Assembly (NCBI GenBank): GCA_046328715.1
Contig: JAXLWB010000017.1
Location: 1-64,000 of the forward strand
DNA from: JAXLWB01 sp046328715
Lineage (GTDB): Bacteria > Chloroflexota > Anaerolineae > Caldilineales > Caldilineaceae
Direction: 5' to 3'
DNA: 64,000 nt
Every line of letters starts with the position of its first letter. Within the stretch, counting starts at the first letter, position 1. Below the pieces are notes generated by a model. That model was not told the origin of the DNA, did no database searches, and saw nothing but the letters and a program-made list of their open reading frames with translations. This document shows positions 51,249-58,488 of the stretch, one piece after another. Both the position numbers and the translations under genes were made by a program.

Positions 51249-53054
51249 TTGTCATACCATTCACCTGTTGTTGACGACATCGCATCTGAATCAAACCAAT
51301 TAACACCTGTAAAATCAACGAAACCAACTGTGACATCTAGTACATTGAATAGTCCAACTCATAGTGCACACACAACTTCAGCAGACACGCCTCATCGTTC
51401 CACTACCTTGCAGATTAGTGATGACCTCGATTTGCTGCTCAACATCCTGCCTGATCGCATCTGTCAAGCGCTTCGTCAGTCGGAGCGTATTGCAGAATTG
51501 ATCGAAGTGATTCTCGACCTGGGCAGATTGCCAGAAGCGCGCTTTGCCTCAGGCGAAGATGTGCTAAGCAGCGAAGAGATCACATCCGACGACCTGCAAA
51601 TGGTGATCAGCCGTGTCGGTGACTTTGGTGCAGACAATCGCGCTGGAATTGAGCGCACATTACATCGTATTTCAGCGATGCGCAATCGCAAAGGTCAGAT
51701 CATCGGTCTTACCTGTCGCGTGGGACGCGCAATTTATGGAACGATTGAAATTATTCGTGATATTGTAGTCAGCGATAAGAGCATCCTGCTGTTGGGGCGG
51801 CCAGGCGTAGGTAAGACAACCTTACTGCGCGAAGCAGCACGCGTGCGCGGTGAAGCAAGACGCGTGGTAGTGGTAGACACCAGCAACGAAATCGCAGGAG
51901 ATGGTGATATCCCCCATCCAGCGATTGGACGCGCACGACGCATGCAGGTGCCAAATCCAAACTTACAACATGAAGTGATGATCGAGGCAGTGGAAAACCA
52001 TATGCCCGAAGTGATCATCATTGACGAAATTGGACGTGAGTTGGAAGCAGCCGCAGCGCGTACGATTGCCGAGCGCGGCGTCCAACTAGTCGGGACAGCG
52101 CATGGCATTACCCTAGAAAACCTGCTGATGAACCCGACGCTCTCCGATCTGGTCGGTGGCATCGACTCGGTGACGCTTTCCGATGAAGAGGCAAGGCGCC
52201 GTGGTACGCAGAAGAGTGTGCTGGAGCGCAAGGCTCCTCCGACCTTTGACGTCCTAATTGAGATTCAGGATCGTCAGCGCATGGCCATCCACAATGATGT
52301 TTCCGCCGCAGTCGATTCGCTCCTGCGCGGACGCCCCTTGCAACCAGAAGTTCGCTATCTGGATAGTCAAGGCAATGTGCGCATCGAACGAGCCCCTGAA
52401 CCTGCACCCGGCTATCGGCGCAGCGAGGGAACGAGCTTTGGTCGGCAGAAGCCAACCCGCGATCACGGCGAGACGCACCGAACGGCAACGCCATCCATGG
52501 CACCGACGCAATGGGAGTATACAGACGTAGGCTTTGACGAGGAAGAATCTCCGGTCTATGTGGCGGAAGCCAACCAGGATGAGCAAACACGTCGCAAGAC
52601 TGTTCGCATCTATCCCTATGGGGTGGGGCAGAATCGTCTGCGCGATGCGGCTTCTTCGCTGGGTGTGCCAATTCAGTTGGTGGATACGCTCAGTGCTGCT
52701 GATGTGGTTGTGACGCTGAAGAATTATTACCGCCAGCAGCCACAGCCACTGGCCGAAGCCGAACGGCGCAGCATACCGGTCTATATCCTGCGCAGCAACA
52801 CTTCCTTACAGATGGAGCAGGTTTTGGCCGACATCTTCCAAATGAGTGTCAATACTCGGGATGCCTTTAGTGAGGCGATGCGCGAGACCCAAGATGCGAT
52901 TCAGAGTGTATTGAACGGGGCCGATGGCTTCGAGCTGAGTCCACAATCGGCGGCAATCCGCAGCCAGCAACATCAACTGGTGCGGGCAGCCAACTTGGTT
53001 AGCCACAGCTATGGACGAGAACCCCATCGTCGGGTGCGCATCTTCCGCAAGTAA
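51249..53054 (+). CDS. SpoIIIAA-like AAA ATPase with C-terminal R3H domain
   Basis: A 601-aa nucleic-acid-binding ATPase of the family that includes cyanobacterial/plastid Ycf45-like proteins and the ATPase part of SpoIIIAA. Walker A is in LLLGRPGVGKTTLLREAA, Walker B in EVIIIDEIGRELEAAAA, followed by sensor region QLVGTAHGITLENLL. After a variable linker, the C-terminal ~60 residues carry an R3H single-strand nucleic-acid-binding domain (QHQLVRAANLVSHSYGREPHRRVRIF). The start is TTG 51249, decided by AGGAG at 51238-51242 six bases upstream. The role is unknown; an RNA-related function is inferred from R3H. Confidence 0.9.
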   Translation: MSYHSPVVDDIASESNQLTPVKSTKPTVTSSTLNSPTHSAHTTSADTPHRSTTLQISDDLDLLLNILPDRICQALRQSERIAELIEVILDLGRLPEARFASGEDVLSSEEITSDDLQMVISRVGDFGADNRAGIERTLHRISAMRNRKGQIIGLTCRVGRAIYGTIEIIRDIVVSDKSILLLGRPGVGKTTLLREAARVRGEARRVVVVDTSNEIAGDGDIPHPAIGRARRMQVPNPNLQHEVMIEAVENHMPEVIIIDEIGRELEAAAARTIAERGVQLVGTAHGITLENLLMNPTLSDLVGGIDSVTLSDEEARRRGTQKSVLERKAPPTFDVLIEIQDRQRMAIHNDVSAAVDSLLRGRPLQPEVRYLDSQGNVRIERAPEPAPGYRRSEGTSFGRQKPTRDHGETHRTATPSMAPTQWEYTDVGFDEEESPVYVAEANQDEQTRRKTVRIYPYGVGQNRLRDAASSLGVPIQLVDTLSAADVVVTLKNYYRQQPQPLAEAERRSIPVYILRSNTSLQMEQVLADIFQMSVNTRDAFSEAMRETQDAIQSVLNGADGFELSPQSAAIRSQQHQLVRAANLVSHSYGREPHRRVRIFRK

Positions 53055-53127
53055 GAGAAACGGTTGCAGAGTTTCTGTTCTTGCATCCTGAATGTAAGCG
53101 ACTACAATTACATCACTAAAATTCAAT

Positions 53128-53165
53128 AGAGAGGTGAGGGGCGAAGCATACACCCTCACCTCTCT
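53128..53165. terminator. terminator hairpin between R3H ATPase and tmk
   Basis: AGAGAGGTGAGGG (53128-53140) and CCCTCACCTCTCT (53153-53165) pair perfectly around a 12-base loop and are followed by ttgtg. It lies directly ahead of the tmk ribosome-binding site, so it may also control tmk translation. Confidence 0.75.
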
Positions 53166-53182
53166 TTGTGCCAGGAAGAGTT

Positions 53183-53806
53183 ATGTTTATCACCTTTGAG
53201 GGTCCCGATGGCGGAGGGAAGAGTACACAAATTCGCTTGTTGGTCGATGCGCTCCAGGCACGTGGCATACAAGTAGTCGCCACACGCGAACCAGGAGGAA
53301 CCGAGATTGGCAACGCTATCCGATCCCTGCTCTTGAATCCCTTATATACTGAAATGAACGCCCGTACCGAGGCACTGCTCTACTTCGCCGCCCGAGCACA
53401 ACTGGTTCATCAAGTCATTCAACCGGCTGTACAGCAAGGGCAAATCGTACTTTGTGACCGTTATGTCGATAGCAGCTATGCCTACCAAGGCTACGGAAGA
53501 GGTCAATCGATTGAACTGCTGCGCCAGCTTGCAAAGATCGCCACCGCTGGATTAATGCCAGATCTAACCCTTTATTTGGACATAGAAGCCGCCGAAGGAA
53601 TTCGCCGCAAACATGTGGAGATCCGTGACCGTTTCGAACAGCAGGACGTGCTCTTCCACGAGACCGTACGTCAAGGCTATCAAGAGTTAATCGCGGCAGA
53701 ACCGTCCAGATGGGTAGTGATCGATGCAGCACAATCGATAGAATCTATTCATGAGCAGATTGTAGCTTGCGTACTGCAACGGCTGCCAGGTTACGCTAAA
53801 ACTTGA
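53183..53806 (+). CDS. tmk: thymidylate kinase
   Basis: A 207-aa dTMP kinase. The P-loop is in FEGPDGGGKSTQIRLL, the DR motif in VLCDRYVDSSYAYQGYGRG, the RE(P)GGT motif in ATREPGGTEIG, and LTLYLDIEAAEGIRRK precedes the lid. ATG 53183 is preferred over GTG 53168 because AGGAAGAG lies immediately before it. It forms dTDP for DNA synthesis. holB often follows tmk but does not here. Confidence 0.96.
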   Translation: MFITFEGPDGGGKSTQIRLLVDALQARGIQVVATREPGGTEIGNAIRSLLLNPLYTEMNARTEALLYFAARAQLVHQVIQPAVQQGQIVLCDRYVDSSYAYQGYGRGQSIELLRQLAKIATAGLMPDLTLYLDIEAAEGIRRKHVEIRDRFEQQDVLFHETVRQGYQELIAAEPSRWVVIDAAQSIESIHEQIVACVLQRLPGYAKT

Positions 53807-53952
53807 CCGGCACTTTACACTCAAGACGTATCAAAAGCCAGACATTTCCTGCATACGTTTATGCAAAAGTGGCGGTCAAGTTGGCACGGCTTCGTAGTTA
53901 CAAGGGTAATTCGTCAGAATTCTCTATTCACAGGAAGCCAGAGTGCCGAAGT

Positions 53953-53981
53953 TCGACAGGGTTATGCTACACTATATAGTT
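53953..53981 (+). promoter_or_regulatory. promoter of gap
   Basis: TTCGAC (53953-53958), 17 bases, TATAGT (53976-53981), about 80 bp ahead of the gap start codon in the 254-bp gap after tmk. Confidence 0.5.
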
Positions 53982-54060
53982 AGCTCAAAGGTGCGCTGAC
54001 TGGTTGTTAACCCAAACATCTGGCGAATCAGCAAAAAATTCAAATTTTAGGAGAAATAAA

Positions 54061-55080
54061 ATGGCAAAAAAAACTCGTATCGCCATTAATGGCTTTGGCC
54101 GCATTGGCCGTCAGGTAACAAAGGCTCTCAAGGAACGATATAAGAGTTCGTTCGACCTTGTAGCCGTGAATGATTTGGGCGACGTTAATGTCAATGCCCA
54201 CATGTTTAAGTACGACTCCAATTATGGTCCCTACAAAGGCAGTGTCAGCGTCGATGGTGGCGACCTTCTCATTGATGGGGATCGTGTCAAGGTACTGGCC
54301 GAACGTGATCCAAGCAAATTGCCATGGGGCGATCTCGGCGTCGAGTTGGTAGTGGAAAGCACTGGTCTCTTCACCGCCAAGGAAAAAGCAGAATTGCATC
54401 TAGCCGGCGGTGCCAAGAAGGTTATCATTAGCGCTCCCGCCAAAGGGGATGTCAAGACCTTTGTCATGGGCGTCAACGAGAAAGAATATGAGCCGGCCAA
54501 GCACCACGTTGTGAGCAACGCAAGTTGCACCACCAATGGTCTGGCCCCGGTTGCCAAAGTGCTCCACGAGAAGTTTGGCATCGAAAAAGGCATCTTGACC
54601 ACAGTCCACGCCTACACCAACTCCCAACGTCTACTTGATTTGGCTGCACCCGACCTGCGCGATGCACGTGCCGCGGCGCTCAACATTGTACCTTCTTCGA
54701 CAGGCGCTGCCAAAGCAGTAGGCTTGGTAATTCCATCCTTACAGGGCAAATTCACTGGCATGGCTTTCCGCGTGCCGACATCAACGGTTTCGGTTGTTGA
54801 CTTCACCGCCATTCTTGGTCGCAACACGACAGTTGAAGAGATCAATGCCGCCATGAAGGAATACGCCGAAGGTGCCATGAAAGGCATTCTGGCTTATACC
54901 GAGGAACCCCTGGTCTCGATGGATCTCAAGGGCAACACTCATTCCTCGATCTTCAGCGCAATTGATACGCTGGTGATCGGTGGCAATATGATCAAAGCGA
55001 TTGCCTGGTATGACAACGAATGGGGCTATAGCGTGCGCGTCACCGATCTGGCGAAGCATATTGCGGATGCCGGAATCTAA
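54061..55080 (+). CDS. gap: glyceraldehyde-3-phosphate dehydrogenase, type I
   Basis: A 339-aa glycolytic enzyme. ATG 54061 has AGGAG upstream, and the N-terminus AKKTRIAINGFGRIGRQV carries the NAD-binding GFGRIG. The active-site cysteine lies in SNASCTTNGLAPV; VPTSTVSVVDF and the C-terminal WYDNEWGYSVRVTDL are conserved. It stands directly upstream of pgk, separated by a hairpin-forming 7-bp repeat array, so the two lower-glycolysis genes are likely one operon. Confidence 0.97.
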   Translation: MAKKTRIAINGFGRIGRQVTKALKERYKSSFDLVAVNDLGDVNVNAHMFKYDSNYGPYKGSVSVDGGDLLIDGDRVKVLAERDPSKLPWGDLGVELVVESTGLFTAKEKAELHLAGGAKKVIISAPAKGDVKTFVMGVNEKEYEPAKHHVVSNASCTTNGLAPVAKVLHEKFGIEKGILTTVHAYTNSQRLLDLAAPDLRDARAAALNIVPSSTGAAKAVGLVIPSLQGKFTGMAFRVPTSTVSVVDFTAILGRNTTVEEINAAMKEYAEGAMKGILAYTEEPLVSMDLKGNTHSSIFSAIDTLVIGGNMIKAIAWYDNEWGYSVRVTDLAKHIADAGI

Positions 55081-55082
55081 TT

Positions 55083-55173
55083 TGAATTGCGAATGGCAAG
55101 TTGCGAGTTTTGAAACCGATTGTGACTGTTTCTCGCAACTCGCAATTCGCAACTCGCAATTCACAATTCACTA
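55083..55173. repeat. 7-bp tandem repeats (YTCGCAA) with inverted partner between gap and pgk
   Basis: Units CTCGCAA, CTCGCAA, TTCGCAA, CTCGCAA, TTCACAA, TTCACTA run from 55132 to 55173, the last base being the A of the pgk ATG. The left part, 55083-55109, carries the reverse complement (GAATTGCGAATGG..AAGTTGCGAG), so the transcript can fold into a long imperfect hairpin. No Shine-Dalgarno sequence is left for pgk. Confidence 0.85.
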
Positions 55174-56351
55174 TGAACAAACAAACCATCCGTGACATAA
55201 ACTGGACGGGAAAACGGGCGTTGGTTCGAGTAGATTTTAATGTGCCGCAAGACGACACCGGTGCCATTACCGATGATGCGCGTATCCAGGCTGCATTGCT
55301 AACCATCAACTATCTGTTGGAGCATGGCGCGGCAGTTGTCTTGATGAGCCACCTGGGACGCCCCAAGGGTGGACCCGATCCCAAATACAGTATGAAGGTG
55401 ACTGCCGACCATTTGGCGACATTGATTAAAGCGCCAGTTGCCTTTTGTCCACAAACAATTGGACCCGAAGCAGAATCGGCAGCAGCTTCTCTCAAAGCCG
55501 GTCAAGTTCTTGTTTTAGAAAACACTCGCTTTGACAAGCGGGAAGAAAAGAACGATCCAGCCATGGCCGAGGCGTTGGCCAAACTGGGTGATGTGTTCGT
55601 CAACGACGCCTTTGGCAGCGCCCACCGGGCCCATGCCAGCACAGCCGGTGTTGCCAACTATCTGCCTGCCGTGGCCGGTTTTCTGATGGAGAAGGAACTT
55701 GAGTACTTGGGTGCTGCACTCGATCAGCCAAAGCGTCCCTTCATTGCCATCATGGGCGGGGCCAAGATCAGCGACAAGATCATCGTGATCAAGAGCTTGC
55801 TGGCCAAAGTCGATGCCATTCTGATTGGCGGCGGCATGGCTAATACTTTCCTCGCCGCCCAGGGACAGAGCATGGGCAAAAGTCTGGTCGAAGGGGAGGC
55901 AGTTGAGACAGCCAAGTCGTTGCTCAGTGAAAGCGGCGATAAGATTCAGTTGCCAGTCGATCTGCGGGTTGCGTCTTCATTTTCTGCGGATGCAGAAAGC
56001 AAGGTCGTGAGTGTAGATGAAGTGCCTACGGATTGGATGGCGCTCGATATTGGCCCAGCCACGATTGCTCACTATTCCAATCGACTGGCCGGAGCCAAGA
56101 CCGTGGTTTGGAACGGGCCTATGGGTGTCTTTGAGATGGCACCCTTTGCCAAAGGCACATTTGCAATTGCCGAAATTCTGGCCGGTCTACAGGGTGCAAC
56201 CACTGTGATTGGTGGCGGTGACAGCGCCGCGGCAGTACGCGATGCAGGTGTCGAAGCAAAGATGAGCCACGTGAGCACAGGTGGCGGTGCCAGCTTAGAG
56301 TTTCTCGAAGGGAAAGTACTGCCAGGCGTGGCCGTACTTAAGGATAAATAG
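55173..56351 (+). CDS. pgk: phosphoglycerate kinase
   Basis: A 392-aa kinase making ATP from 1,3-bisphosphoglycerate. ATG 55173 begins MNKQTIRDINWTGKRALVRV, and substrate-binding RVDFNVP, LMSHLGRPKGG, ENTRF, VNDAFGSAHRAHAST, AIMGGAKISDKI and the C-terminal GGGDSAAAV and STGGGASLEFLEG are all present. Translation must start within or just after a 7-bp repeat array, without a visible ribosome-binding site. Downstream lies a strong hairpin (56380-56414). Confidence 0.97.
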   Translation: MNKQTIRDINWTGKRALVRVDFNVPQDDTGAITDDARIQAALLTINYLLEHGAAVVLMSHLGRPKGGPDPKYSMKVTADHLATLIKAPVAFCPQTIGPEAESAAASLKAGQVLVLENTRFDKREEKNDPAMAEALAKLGDVFVNDAFGSAHRAHASTAGVANYLPAVAGFLMEKELEYLGAALDQPKRPFIAIMGGAKISDKIIVIKSLLAKVDAILIGGGMANTFLAAQGQSMGKSLVEGEAVETAKSLLSESGDKIQLPVDLRVASSFSADAESKVVSVDEVPTDWMALDIGPATIAHYSNRLAGAKTVVWNGPMGVFEMAPFAKGTFAIAEILAGLQGATTVIGGGDSAAAVRDAGVEAKMSHVSTGGGASLEFLEGKVLPGVAVLKDK

Positions 56352-56353
56352 TA

Positions 56354-56464
56354 CAGGGTGCAGGATGCAATAAGCAGCCTGATGCGTGAAGTTTTATTGA
56401 AACTTCACGCATCACGGCGCATGATCTAAACATCAGCAAATTGCATCTTGCCTCCTGCACCCTG
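56354..56464. terminator. nested hairpins after pgk, with 7-bp-phased outer arms
   Basis: The core TGATGCGTGAAGTTT (56380-56394) pairs perfectly with AAACTTCACGCATCA (56400-56414). Outside it, CAGGGTGCAGGATGCAA (56354-56370) is the reverse complement of the interrupted arm at 56441-56464. The left arm shows 7-bp phasing (AGGGTGC AGGATGC AATAAGC). It is a likely terminator or transcript-stabilising structure between pgk and the next gene. Confidence 0.75.
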
Positions 56465-56477
56465 CATCTCTTGTAAC

Positions 56478-56873
56478 ATGAACATTTTTCAACGTCTTTT
56501 CAATCTTTTTACTCCCAAAGGTTCTTCTACCACTCGCCATTTCCCGATCTATGTGTTAAGCCACCGCTGCAAAGAACCACTTATGGGGCAAGTAGACACC
56601 ATGAATGAGTTGAGCCTGACCGAAGATGGCGAATATGCCTACTTTGTCAGAAAAGTATTGCACACTTCGGGTCGCAGTCGCTGTTTTGGACAGGTTGAAG
56701 TGCAGCTTTGGTTCAATAAAGATCGGCAACTGATGGCGCATGAAGAATTTGGCGGTCGTTGGTTGAGCGAAGAGGAATATCAGATCGAGTTGGCGCGTTT
56801 CAATGCTCCTGCCCCAACTCCCGATGTAGCAACCGAGCCCACGGAAAATGCATCTAGCGACACCACTTTGTGA
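56478..56873 (+). CDS. conserved-looking 131-aa protein of unknown function
   Basis: Starts at ATG 56478 (MNIFQRLFNLFTPKGSSTTR). The core contains FPIYVLSHRCKEPLMGQVDT, LTEDGEYAYFVRKVLH, SRCFGQVEVQLWFNKDRQ and GGRWLSEEEY, a compact mixed alpha/beta pattern with two cysteines, followed by an Ala/Pro/Thr tail. No signal peptide and no family that I recognise. No clear ribosome-binding site. The codon use matches its neighbours, so I regard it as a real gene. Confidence 0.65.
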   Translation: MNIFQRLFNLFTPKGSSTTRHFPIYVLSHRCKEPLMGQVDTMNELSLTEDGEYAYFVRKVLHTSGRSRCFGQVEVQLWFNKDRQLMAHEEFGGRWLSEEEYQIELARFNAPAPTPDVATEPTENASSDTTL

Positions 56874-56959
56874 GCCGACAAAAGCCTAGCTGCACCCATT
56901 GACCGACTTTTGAATGAATCATACCCATCCAGTTGTTCGAGTAAGATTGCAGGTTCTTC

Positions 56960-57868
56960 GTGTCTCAATTACTCCCAATTTTTCTCAATATCCTGTTGCC
57001 AGTCTTCAGCTTGGTGGCAGTAGGATATGTGGCTGGTCCTCGCCTACAGATTGAGGCACGTTCTCTCTCTCGTTTTGCCTATTACATCCTGGTTCCGGCC
57101 TTTGTATTTGGACAATTTAGCACAGCAGAAATTCGCGCCAACTTGGCCTTTCGCATGGCGCTATACATGATTGTCGTGACCTTGGGTGGCGTCTTGGTCT
57201 CGCTGATTGTGGCCTGGCTGCGTGGGGCGTCGATCCAGATGCGTGCATCGTACGTGTTAGTGGCAGCCTTTGGCAACGTGGGCAACTTTGGCCTGCCCAT
57301 TATTCAATTCAAGCTCGGTGACAGCGGTATTTTGCCTGCCACCTTTTACTTTCTGATTGGCATCACCTTTGGCTTTATTGTTGGCGTCACAGCAGCTACC
57401 TGGCATAAAGGCAGCGGGCGAGGGGCGATCTGGTCAGCGTTTACCACACCAGGCGTAGTTGCCCTGCTACCTGCACTCTTCTTCAACGGATTCGGGATTG
57501 CGCCTCCTCTGTTTCTTACCCGTGCGGTGAGTTTGTTAGCCAGCGCCATGGTACCAGTGATGCTGGTTACCTTGGGCATTCAATTGGCTGGCATGGGACG
57601 CCCCAAACTTTTGGACGGCGATGTGATCTTGATTAGTCTCATCCGCCTCCTGGCTGGACCCGCCTTTGCAATACTGCTGGCTTCCTGGTTTGGTTTGAGT
57701 GGTGTGGAGCGGGGAGCCGGAATCATTCAAGCCAGCATGCCCGCAGCCGTTCTCACCTCGCTAATTGCCCTCGAACACGATCTTCTGCCTGATTTTGTCA
57801 CTACCACTGTCCTCTTTTCCACCCTCTTAAGCGCAGTTACACTTACCCTAGTATTGGCGATGCTATAG
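56960..57868 (+). CDS. AEC (auxin efflux carrier) family transporter
   Basis: A 302-aa membrane transporter with ten hydrophobic segments in two five-helix halves, as in the AEC family. The N-terminal LPVFSLVAVGYVAGPRLQI and the half-way FGNVGNFGLPIIQFKLGD are typical, and the second half ends with QASMPAAVLTSLIALEHDL. Members export small carboxylates or auxin-like acids; the substrate is unknown here. The start is GTG 56960 with GCAGG upstream. Confidence 0.9.
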   Translation: MSQLLPIFLNILLPVFSLVAVGYVAGPRLQIEARSLSRFAYYILVPAFVFGQFSTAEIRANLAFRMALYMIVVTLGGVLVSLIVAWLRGASIQMRASYVLVAAFGNVGNFGLPIIQFKLGDSGILPATFYFLIGITFGFIVGVTAATWHKGSGRGAIWSAFTTPGVVALLPALFFNGFGIAPPLFLTRAVSLLASAMVPVMLVTLGIQLAGMGRPKLLDGDVILISLIRLLAGPAFAILLASWFGLSGVERGAGIIQASMPAAVLTSLIALEHDLLPDFVTTTVLFSTLLSAVTLTLVLAML

Positions 57869-58488
57869 AAGACACTATATGTTACGGGAAGATTCCAACG
57901 TGCAATAGGGAAACCGGCACCTACAGTGCTTTTATCGAATCAGTATCATGTCTAGTTCCCAGAGATGATACCAAGCGCTTAAAAAACTACCTGTGCCAGC
58001 TTTCAATTCGCTATATGATGAAAATTCCAGACAGCCGCTACTGTTCAGTACCATCCGTATTTGTAAGGAGCAAGGAGAAAAGATACAACATTTTGACGTA
58101 AAAAAATATTGCTGTTTGTGATATTCTGAACAAATAAATTGTCTAAGAACGCCTATTTACGTTTAGATCGCCATGGTAACTTATAAACTTAGTCCTATTT
58201 TCCTCCTCGATTATCCGTTCACCGCAGTAGCACCTCCTCAAGCCGTCGCAGCAGCTACTGTTACTTTTAGTGGGGTTCAGTCTCCAAACAGCTTATTTTG
58301 GGTTTGCTAAATCGCTACCTGGTGGTTCCGCAGACTTCTGAGCCTTTGCTGTCAAAGGTAGAGATGAAACCAAATATCAAATAATATGTACTACAAAATA
58401 CAGCTTTATCAGTCAAGAGAAGACAAGAATGTGTACAAAACGATTTAAAAGCAGGGCAGGTTGGCTTGATTTTAGGAGAGAACAAACG
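57869..58488. other. 620-bp intergenic region
   Basis: AT-rich region before the PQQ dehydrogenase gene. A 45-codon ORF (58173-58310, beginning MVTYKLSPIFLLDYP) has no family resemblance and no ribosome-binding site. TTGACG at ~58094 might be a -35 box but lacks a well-placed -10. No RNA gene was recognised. Confidence 0.5.

Noticed and set aside
52108..52671. 187-codon minus-strand ORF opposite the R3H ATPase
   Set aside because: Overlaps the linker of a clear ATPase gene; the translation is low-complexity Arg/His/Pro.
58173..58310. 45-codon ORF ahead of the PQQ dehydrogenase
   Set aside because: No ribosome-binding site and no resemblance to any family; chance ORF.
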